From contig CAUZSM010000049.1 of assembly GCA_963582685.1 (NCBI GenBank), forward strand, positions 1 to 11,632: a stretch of DNA of 11,632 nucleotides, in the 5' to 3' direction. Position numbers and translations under genes: made by a program. Under the pieces are notes generated by a model that saw only the letters and a program-made list of their open reading frames with translations, was not told where the DNA came from and did not search any database. The DNA is from CAUZSM01 sp963582685. GTDB taxonomy: Archaea; Thermoplasmatota; Poseidoniia; Poseidoniales; Thalassarchaeaceae. Within the stretch, counting starts at the first letter, position 1; each line of letters starts with the position of its first letter. This document shows positions 7,601 to 11,632 of the stretch, one piece after another.

Positions 7601-10283
7601 TTGCGGTCAACTCCCTTTGTTCACCCGGAGCGAGGGTAATAGCCGCTACCTGTGAGCCATCCATCTCGTACAGCCGCAGGTCTGAACCCCAAGCAGTGGT
7701 ATTCCATTCCTGTCGGGTAACGGTCTCTGCTGCATTGCCGAGATTCTCGATCAGCAACCACGCCGAGGCATCTGATACAGGGTGGCCAAATCCAGTGCTG
7801 ACCGAAGTTCCGTCAGGTCCTCTCATCGAAATGCCCCGGGTCCGATTGGCTTCGATAGGCAGAATTCCAGTCTGAGTGACATTTGTATCGCTGTCCAGCG
7901 TCATGGTCAGCAGCAACCACCCACTGTCACTCCCAAGTGCAGTTGAGGGTGCCGAGACAAGGATAGCAGGAGTCCAAACCTGTCCTACCTCGATATGGAC
8001 TGCACTAGAACCACCAGCCGTTTGGTCCTGAACTGTCCAATTGTCTGGCATATTCGAGTCATCAATGCTCATCGTCCAATCGCCCGCCAATCGCCCGGTG
8101 GAGGTAATCTGTGGATTGATCATCTCAGATCCGCCCGGATCGACTCTCACTGGGTCGGCGGGAACGCCGATGGAAACATTGTATGGCGCAACGATGGTCA
8201 GTGTGATGGTCTGGTTGTCATTATCAGTGCGAGACTGCGAGAGATTACCGTCCTCATCCAATCGTAATTCGAATTCGTGGTCACCAAGTCCACCAGACCA
8301 TGAGACCGAGAATGAAGCCAGATTGCCGCTACCAGTTGGAGAAATCGGCTGCATTGTTCCTTCTCTATGCGTGTGGATTCTTGCACCGTCGACGTAGAGT
8401 CTGGCAAAGGTGTCAACATCAGTATTGGCGGTTCCGACATTCTCGAAGTAACACGTAACAGTCACTTCCTCATCGGGGTCGGGTGTGCTCGGGCTGAACT
8501 GGATGCCCCTTGAGTCAGTGAATGGCCGAACGTCTGCCGCGGCCTGCGAAATCAGTTGGTCACCAATCAGGATGTCAATCGCGCCATCTCCATCGATATC
8601 AGCCAGAGTTAGAGCAGACCATGTGCGGTGGTCGAGGTCAATACCTCCAATCCAGTTGTTGTTGATGGCGGCTGCACTACCCTCCTCCCCGTCGAATGCG
8701 TGCAGGGTGCGACCATATGCCACGAGAACTTCAGGGGCTCCGGTCCCATCAATGTCGAGAAGAGCAACCGGTGATACAGCGATCTCATCGTTGGGGTTGC
8801 CGCTGCTCCGCTCAAGGTCGCGATGCCAGATTTCCATTGGATTAGGGGTATCGATGCGGTGGCAGCCGGCAATACCGTGTCTGTCGAATGTAGTCGCATA
8901 CCAGGTCACCCAACAGACTCGGTCAGTGACACCGTCATCATCCGTATCAACCGGTGTCGGCGGAGCATCTGCGTATCCATTGACTGCATTGAATGAGAAT
9001 AATTGGCTTGCATTGGTCACTTCCATACCGATGTATTGCGCCCCATCGGCAGTGGTGCTGCCACCAAGGTCGGTTGGGATGGTCACAATCATCTCCATAG
9101 CAGAATCAGAGTCCAACTGGGTGATGACAGGGCCCGGTAGCCTGACGTGAGGAGCATCGGTGCCGCCATCGAGATTGTTCAGTGATGCACCACCCCATTC
9201 TGGAGAGCCAGATGCACCACTCAATCTCCAAACCCACATACTGCCACTGTCATAGTCAATTGTAGTCAGCATCACTGCGGTATTGACAGAATCGAGTTGA
9301 ACCCACGCTGGGTCCGAGGCATGTGTTCCCTTGCTCAGTTGAACTTCCCAGAGTGGGGAAGGTGTACCGGACATAGGCAGGGGCAAAGCCAACGCGTATG
9401 GGTCGTCATTGGCATCATCGAAGAGAGCGAGAACCAGTTCTGGTGTGCCGTCCAATTCGAGGTCAGCTAGCAGCGGCTGGGCGGTAGGGTGGTGATTACC
9501 GACGGAATTCCCGTCATATGGTCCATCCGCGCCCATTGATAGGCTTGGATGGGTGTAGCGCCACATTCGCTCTGTGGTGTGTCCTCCACCAGGTTTCCAT
9601 CCAGTTTCATCGCATATTATGTCTGGAGCCCACAATTCGACCGACATGATTCCGTTGGTGTCGTAGGCGATGACCACCTCCAAGTCTCCATCTTCATCAA
9701 CATCGAGAATGACTGCTCCGGCCTTGACCGGGTCTGCTGAACCAACGTCCTGCTCCCACATCGTAGCGCTGGTATCCCCATCGACGATTTTCAGGAAAGC
9801 GTGCATATCGCCGCCGATGTCGCGTCTGTCAATCAGCACCACTGACAGTCGTCCTTCCCCACATCTCTCTACCGCGTTCCCAGATACGTCGATATTGCCG
9901 GTGAAGTCACCAACCGGCGTGGCGAGGGTATCAACTCCGTAATCGGCGGCGGAGTAATGTCGCCAGTTTTGGACCGGGTCAGTAATTGAAGCCAGATGGC
10001 CAGATGGGGTTGGGATATTCGGTGAATGAGCAGGTGTGAGCGCTTCGCGACCCGGAGTTCGGCCGAATTGTGGCCATGCTTGTCCTCCATCAATCCAGAT
10101 TTCACCTTCTCTTGCATTGGAATTAGAACTATCAGGAACTTCCAAATCGCCCTCAATGGCATTCAATGGGGCGAAAACCTGCAGAATTAGCAACGAGATG
10201 ATTAGCGCAACTGAAGTGGGCAGGTGCGCAGCACCTTTTCTATGCGGTCCGCTCGCCATCACCATGATTCGCCCCCGAGCCAT
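4611..10283 (-). CDS. Giant cell-surface protein: FG-GAP-like propeller, CARDB/NEW3-like Ig modules, C-terminal membrane anchor (1890 aa)
   Basis: The N-terminus has basic residues (PHRKG), a hydrophobic core at about 24-39 and a probable signal-peptidase site after LNA (42). Residues about 100-580 form a propeller-like region with acidic calcium-binding loops: DVDEDGD (194), DLELDGT (274), DSDSAM (391), DTDDDGVTD (447), DIDGTGA (510) and DIDGDGA (562), as in FG-GAP/VCBS repeats. A CARDB-like domain covers about 594-697. A chain of Ig-like modules follows, marked by a recurring N-x-G-N turn near 847, 1076, 1200, 1313 and 1419; GLPANWQLSGPEQVSLAVGE at about 1433 matches the NEW3 style. One helix (1779-1803) precedes a basic stop-transfer run (RPDRPKKQKKR) and an acidic tail ending in DDFESRLGRLGHRRR. 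So it is a type I surface protein, with many N-glycosylation sequons, likely adhesin-like or a polymer-binding receptor. No protease or hydrolase motif is seen. The start may be ATG 10283, 10265 or 10259; 10259 lies about 27 bp from a TTGAATAAT box. Confidence 0.88.
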   Translation of the reverse strand: MARGRIMVMASGPHRKGAAHLPTSVALIISLLILQVFAPLNAIEGDLEVPDSSNSNAREGEIWIDGGQAWPQFGRTPGREALTPAHSPNIPTPSGHLASITDPVQNWRHYSAADYGVDTLATPVGDFTGNIDVSGNAVERCGEGRLSVVLIDRRDIGGDMHAFLKIVDGDTSATMWEQDVGSADPVKAGAVILDVDEDGDLEVVIAYDTNGIMSVELWAPDIICDETGWKPGGGHTTERMWRYTHPSLSMGADGPYDGNSVGNHHPTAQPLLADLELDGTPELVLALFDDANDDPYALALPLPMSGTPSPLWEVQLSKGTHASDPAWVQLDSVNTAVMLTTIDYDSGSMWVWRLSGASGSPEWGGASLNNLDGGTDAPHVRLPGPVITQLDSDSAMEMIVTIPTDLGGSTTADGAQYIGMEVTNASQLFSFNAVNGYADAPPTPVDTDDDGVTDRVCWVTWYATTFDRHGIAGCHRIDTPNPMEIWHRDLERSSGNPNDEIAVSPVALLDIDGTGAPEVLVAYGRTLHAFDGEEGSAAAINNNWIGGIDLDHRTWSALTLADIDGDGAIDILIGDQLISQAAADVRPFTDSRGIQFSPSTPDPDEEVTVTCYFENVGTANTDVDTFARLYVDGARIHTHREGTMQPISPTGSGNLASFSVSWSGGLGDHEFELRLDEDGNLSQSRTDNDNQTITLTIVAPYNVSIGVPADPVRVDPGGSEMINPQITSTGRLAGDWTMSIDDSNMPDNWTVQDQTAGGSSAVHIEVGQVWTPAILVSAPSTALGSDSGWLLLTMTLDSDTNVTQTGILPIEANRTRGISMRGPDGTSVSTGFGHPVSDASAWLLIENLGNAAETVTRQEWNTTAWGSDLRLYEMDGSQVAAITLAPGEQRELTARLQVPSATAHGNSVSTPLTICIGTGAEEDCRIIQLSFVSNGVTVMPPHIRSVPADDLQWDISIQLPSGVSELEWDLASGGLLNAGWSWDTSGGLDIVGTKLRATGNAGGPVTGTLDLDLPFAAPPMLHQWSMEEANRSGHTLEFSLQVMQVFRAAIEVTSPTVEPMRMNVTEMNIIMLKLENPGNGPDVYDISAVVLSNENFSDDPGLTIVLPSSTYSIGAGSLAIVPIQVTLPEEMPAEQGLNIAFELRSQGDVNVAATATIQVLARQDHQWDLTLNHDGLNLSSGASILVAPGDELILQITAENTGNLIDTLTLTPSDTYALAGGDDGLGWSFTGDSISDIEVDESGTLTVSVTVSDNAWKGTIATVDFQGMSDDISVPGFVLNLELIHVPAWKVLAGGADLDIDRNGENITLEVENRGNWPAEPFITGWVDISGWTVNISTSIGSLDPAQKVSFDCEITPPVGTVSGHSVELNLRARNADGSGASTTTLPLRVAEWHEYTLTGEGQWGISSEGGLPLAMVSNLGNAPTTIELDILGLPANWQLSGPEQVSLAVGESAGIPLSAIPPNDWNGDSVGVTLRTTDGVGTQLELTLTLTQLTRSWASSPVLFGTAGDTLLLTFLPGGAAASVIDGNDQLEAQADGFVWITPNSDSDGVMTVDGESLDYWARVRHAPTRDGSCSIAGIGIEPLATCSILNGTDEIDWTAIMRDETGQVIDQKAGHLSANTSLAINLSGAAWNPDAGTHTIRVTLLDGQGAVIAERSEDMMHRDSDWNLGITAVELISSGDDQQIVVSIVRSNHSKLSNAICQVEFSSTTGSWTATHRVNVVGDLAPQLSIDRPPLAIGETVNAEIGCDTPWDIDGNPDDDQQFIVLTKGATITTNAFDWVVGVVSAVVIFGAMWLAGFVALRPDRPKKQKKRSVRQGGSATSTPAPVETEAEDDSMHIEDDAKPAAGGIDLVEFHDEDMQAAADAADEDYSPTDDFESRLGRLGHRRR

Positions 10284-10290
10284 TATTCAA
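10282..10290 (-). promoter_or_regulatory. Weak candidate TATA-like box for the giant gene
   Basis: The minus strand reads TTGAATAAT here, overlapping the most upstream ATG (10283). It lies about 26-27 bp before ATG 10259, the distance expected for a leaderless archaeal transcript beginning MASGPHRKG. If correct, the real N-terminus is eight residues shorter than the longest frame. The match to an archaeal TATA box is modest. Confidence 0.25.
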
Positions 10291-10314
10291 CATTGGCGTG
10301 ATGAGGATGTTCAG

Positions 10315-10331
10315 GAGTCACAATGTGACTC
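10315..10331. promoter_or_regulatory. 17-bp perfect dyad, operator-like
   Basis: GAGTCACAATGTGACTC is a perfect inverted repeat: two 8-bp arms around one central base. It lies in the divergent spacer, about 32 bp before the giant gene's longest start and about 180 bp before rpo7. Symmetric sites of this size are typical for dimeric helix-turn-helix regulators. Its position just upstream of the giant gene's putative TATA box suggests it controls that gene rather than rpo7. A one-base loop makes an RNA hairpin less likely. Confidence 0.5.
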
Positions 10332-10365
10332 TGTCGTGCGTTTTCCGACATACGTGTTAGATGAA

Positions 10366-10375
10366 GTGTTTATCA
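10366..10375 (+). promoter_or_regulatory. Candidate TATA box for the rpo7 operon
   Basis: GTGTTTATCA contains TTTATC, the most TATA-like stretch on the plus strand of this spacer. Usual archaeal spacing would place the transcription start near 10398, giving a leader of about 113 bases that includes the strong hairpin described separately. Confidence 0.3.
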
Positions 10376-10385
10376 AGGGGTTCCG

Positions 10386-10484
10386 GGTCGCCGGGCTGTC
10401 TCGGACGACCTCTCCTCCGGAGGCTGACGCCAGTGAGGGACGGGAGGCATACAGGCCTTCCGTCCCCGGGCGTTTTCTCCGGAG
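10386..10484 (+). ncRNA. Structured GC-rich leader or small RNA before rpo7
   Basis: Three nested or adjacent helices can be drawn. First, GGTCGCCG (10386-10393) pairs with CGG-A-CGACC (10402-10410), with one bulged base. Second, CTCCGGAG at 10415-10422 can pair with its identical copy at 10477-10484, closing a loop. Third, inside that loop a 12-bp stem GGGACGGGAGGC (10437-10448) pairs with GCCTTCCGTCCC (10455-10466), with one G-U pair and a six-base loop. A TTTT run (10473-10476) follows six bases after the inner stem, which would also suit an attenuator or the end of a small RNA. It matches no RNA family I can name: no tRNA T-loop, and no SRP or RNase P signature. The rpo7 ribosome binding site lies 14 bases downstream. 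Confidence 0.4.
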
Positions 10485-10497
10485 CGGAGTGAACACG

Positions 10498-10503
10498 AGG
10501 AGG
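10498..10503 (+). promoter_or_regulatory. Shine-Dalgarno of rpo7
   Basis: AGGAGG lies seven bases before ATG 10511. It is a full match to the anti-Shine-Dalgarno sequence and fixes the rpo7 start. Unlike the minus-strand genes here, this operon uses leadered, Shine-Dalgarno-driven initiation. Confidence 0.85.
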
Positions 10504-10510
10504 AACCGAA

Positions 10511-11065
10511 ATGTACAGCCTAGTAGCCAAAGAAGATACCATCCGTATTCCGGCGGAATACATCAAGCACGGCAAGTCGCTTTCACAACACGTTGACCGG
10601 CTCGCCCACGACGCATTTGAAGGACGATTTGATGATGACCACAACTACGTCTTGCTAACTTTTGACCACGATTTGATAGGTCGCGGACGTATCATCCACG
10701 GTGATGGTGCAATCTATCAGCGAGTCCGATTCAAGGCACTACTATTCACTATGGAAAACAATGAGATTGTTGACGGCGCAGTCAGCGAAGTGCATGAGTT
10801 CGGCGCCTTCGTTCGAATTGGCCCAATGGAAGCACTGCTGCACAAGAGCCAGATTCTCGACGAGCAGATAGACATCAACATCGGCCTGCGCCGAATTGAA
10901 GGGCGACAATCTGGCAAGTTCCTCGGCGAAGGAAGCCCAGTGCGAGCCCGCATTGTCTCACTATCATTGAACCCGCACGACCCGCGCTCGAGCAAAATTG
11001 GCTTGACCTGCAAGCAGACAGCACTTGGGGCACATGAGTGGCTCGCAGAGGATAGGGAGGAATGA
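10511..11065 (+). CDS. rpo7: DNA-directed RNA polymerase subunit Rpo7 (RpoE')
   Basis: Archaeal counterpart of eukaryotic Rpb7; with Rpo4 it forms the stalk of RNA polymerase, helping open-complex formation, binding emerging RNA and affecting termination. The 184-residue length is normal. Residues 1-80 form the N-terminal RNP-like domain (MYSLVAKEDTIRIPAEYI at the core-docking end; GRGRIIHGDGAIYQRVRFKALLF at about 57-79). Residues about 84-167 are the S1/OB RNA-binding domain (VDGAVSEVHEFGAFVRIGPMEALLHKSQI, ending in KIGLTCKQ). The GDG turn near 64-66 and the GAFVRIGPMEALLH strand pair are characteristic of the family. ATG 10511 is set by an AGGAGG seven bases upstream. The stop TGA overlaps an ATG of the next frame (11062), and spt4 and rps24e follow at once, the usual archaeal order. 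A long GC-rich leader precedes it and may regulate the operon. Confidence 0.97.
   Translation: MYSLVAKEDTIRIPAEYIKHGKSLSQHVDRLAHDAFEGRFDDDHNYVLLTFDHDLIGRGRIIHGDGAIYQRVRFKALLFTMENNEIVDGAVSEVHEFGAFVRIGPMEALLHKSQILDEQIDINIGLRRIEGRQSGKFLGEGSPVRARIVSLSLNPHDPRSSKIGLTCKQTALGAHEWLAEDREE
11055..11060 (+). promoter_or_regulatory. Shine-Dalgarno of spt4, decides the start
   Basis: GGGAGG, inside the last codons of rpo7, is seven bases before ATG 11068 but only one base before the in-frame ATG 11062. It therefore favours 11068 as the start of spt4, with a protein beginning MVRQPFAC. Confidence 0.75.
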
Positions 11066-11067
11066 AC

Positions 11068-11271
11068 ATGGTAAGGCAGCCATTCGCATGTGGTGAGTGT
11101 CACCTAATTCTCGATATTGACGCCGACCAGTGTACTAGTTGTCCAACCGCCCCGGTTACCGTGGATTGGCAAGGCTTCACCATTATTCTCGATACAAGCA
11201 GGTCCGAAGTTGCCAAGCGCCTCGGCATCGAGAAGCCTGGTAATTACGCACTCAAGGTAAACATCCGCTGA
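11068..11271 (+). CDS. spt4: Transcription elongation factor Spt4 (RpoE'')
   Basis: Small zinc-ribbon partner of Spt5; the Spt4-Spt5 pair binds the RNA polymerase clamp and raises processivity. It is 67 residues from the chosen ATG, within the usual archaeal range. A zinc site is formed by CGEC (8-11) and CTSC (22-25). The second half, VDWQGFTIILDTSRSEVAKRLGIEKPGNYALKV, is the family's Spt5-contacting region (usual form W-x-G-x-hydrophobic-I-hydrophobic-D, then SE-x-AK-x-hydrophobic-G, then G-x-YA-hydrophobic-x-V). The start is set by GGGAGG seven bases upstream; ATG 11062, two codons earlier, would overlap the rpo7 stop as ATGA but is too close to the ribosome site. The gap between rpo7 stop and spt4 start is two bases, and rps24e begins 14 bases after the stop, so all three share a transcript. 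Confidence 0.94.
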   Translation: MVRQPFACGECHLILDIDADQCTSCPTAPVTVDWQGFTIILDTSRSEVAKRLGIEKPGNYALKVNIR

Positions 11272-11277
11272 AGGAGG
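11272..11277 (+). promoter_or_regulatory. Shine-Dalgarno of rps24e, decides the start
   Basis: AGGAGG overlaps the last base of the spt4 stop codon. It is eight bases before ATG 11286 but only two before the in-frame ATG 11280, so 11286 is preferred and gives the canonical MEILER start of S24e. Confidence 0.75.
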
Positions 11278-11285
11278 AAATGAAA

Positions 11286-11632
11286 ATGGAGATTCTTGAA
11301 AGAAATGAAAACTCATTGCTGAAGCGCACTGAGTTAAGTTGGAGTTGGCGTCACGTCGACCACCCCACACCTAGCAAGGCGCAGATGATTGCTGCCATCG
11401 TCAAATTGGAGCCCAATGCATCCGTTGACCGTGTTGTGGTCAGAGATGTCAACAGCCGCTTCGGCCAGCCACTCACCGTCGGACGGGCCTACGTTTACGA
11501 GAGTGTGGAGGTTATGGCGAAGGAACCCAAGTACATCCTCAAGAGGCACTCTGCACAAGAGGAAGCCGAAGAAGCCCCTGCAAAGAAGGCACCAGCTAAG
11601 GAAGCACCCGCTGAGGAAGCACCCGCTGAGGA
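11286..11632 (+). CDS. rps24e: Ribosomal protein eS24 (S24e), with low-complexity tail; runs off the window
   Basis: Component of the archaeal/eukaryotic small ribosomal subunit. The 115 visible residues begin MEILERNENSLLKRTELSW. They continue with HVDHPTPSKAQMIAAIVKLE (helix after the T-P-S-K motif), DRVVVRDVNSRFGQPLTVGRAYVYES (family core: VVV-x-x hydrophobic-x-x-x-FG) and EPKYILKRH (the usual end of the conserved domain). After this, about residue 90, comes an added Glu/Ala/Pro/Lys tail that is still open at the window edge, longer than in most archaeal S24e proteins. The tail is built of five-residue units such as KAPAK and EAPAE. It is the third gene of the rpo7-spt4 operon. ATG 11286 is chosen from the AGGAGG eight bases upstream. 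Confidence 0.95.
   Translation, partial: MEILERNENSLLKRTELSWSWRHVDHPTPSKAQMIAAIVKLEPNASVDRVVVRDVNSRFGQPLTVGRAYVYESVEVMAKEPKYILKRHSAQEEAEEAPAKKAPAKEAPAEEAPAE
11586..11630 (+). repeat. 15-bp tandem repeats in the eS24 tail
   Basis: Units at 11601-11615 and 11616-11630 are identical (GAAGCACCCGCTGAG). A diverged unit lies at 11586-11600. Each encodes a pentapeptide of Lys/Glu-Ala-Pro-Ala-Lys/Glu type. The array continues past the window edge, so its full length is not known. Exact DNA identity indicates recent tandem expansion. Confidence 0.75.

Noticed and set aside
8485..9150. Long plus-strand open frame (221 codons) opposite the giant gene
   Set aside because: The peptide is Ser/Arg/Pro-rich shadow sequence caused by the codon use of the minus-strand gene; it has no ribosome site and no recognisable domain.
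10299..10426. C/D box guide RNA: GTGATGA near 10299 as a C box and CTGA near 10424 as a D box
   Set aside because: The spacing is far longer than in archaeal C/D RNAs, and a convincing internal C'/D' pair is lacking.
10380..10500. tRNA, SRP RNA or RNase P RNA in the GC-rich spacer
   Set aside because: No cloverleaf, no GTTCRA T-loop, and no SRP or RNase P core motif on either strand.
10036..10596. Plus-strand open frame of 186 codons running through the divergent spacer into rpo7
   Set aside because: It is antisense to the giant gene, then crosses the leader, then overlaps rpo7 out of frame. No domain or ribosome site supports it.

Overview
The window is archaeal. Its right edge carries the archaeal/eukaryotic cluster Rpo7 (RpoE') - Spt4 (RpoE'') - ribosomal protein S24e in that order, with overlapping or nearly abutting genes and strong GGAGG ribosome binding sites. 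Moderate GC, a Trp-rich protein tail at the left edge, a giant secreted Ig-like/FG-GAP protein and archaeal-type TATA elements fit a marine Euryarchaeon such as Marine Group II (Poseidoniales). The domain call is firm; the order-level call is inference from general resemblance.

Layout, left to right. (1) 1-136: the 3' end of a plus-strand gene with a Trp/Gly-rich tail, followed by a degraded, frame-broken stretch that looks like a further copy of the tail. (2) 278-1405 (+): an unrecognised multi-pass membrane protein, whose 3' end overlaps by 40 bp the 3' end of (3) 1366-2271 (-), a class I SAM-dependent methyltransferase resembling lipid/natural-product O-methyltransferases. (4) 2380-2880 (-): an AT-rich pentapeptide-repeat lipoprotein that seems to have its own leaderless promoter. 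(5) 2989-3933 (-): purC, SAICAR synthetase. (6) 3970-4614 (-): an unrecognised soluble 214-aa protein translationally coupled to (7) 4611-10283 (-), a 1890-aa surface protein with a signal peptide, an FG-GAP-like propeller, CARDB/NEW3-like Ig modules, one C-terminal transmembrane helix and an acidic cytoplasmic tail. (8) 10284-10510: a divergent intergenic region with a 17-bp perfect dyad near the giant gene and a GC-rich, strongly self-complementary leader in front of (9) rpo7 (10511-11065), spt4 (11068-11271) and rps24e (11286 to the window end).

Functionally the right end is core transcription/translation and purC is core purine biosynthesis. The left two thirds is cell-surface and accessory material: membrane protein, lipoprotein, lipid-type methyltransferase and giant surface protein. 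Genes 7-6-5 on the minus strand probably form one transcription unit (4-bp overlap, then a 36-bp gap). A hairpin plus T-run after purC may separate it from the lipoprotein gene. No tRNA, rRNA, CRISPR array, insertion sequence or integrase was seen. The least explained pieces are the structured leader before rpo7, the dyad beside the giant gene, and the coupled 214-aa partner of the giant surface protein.
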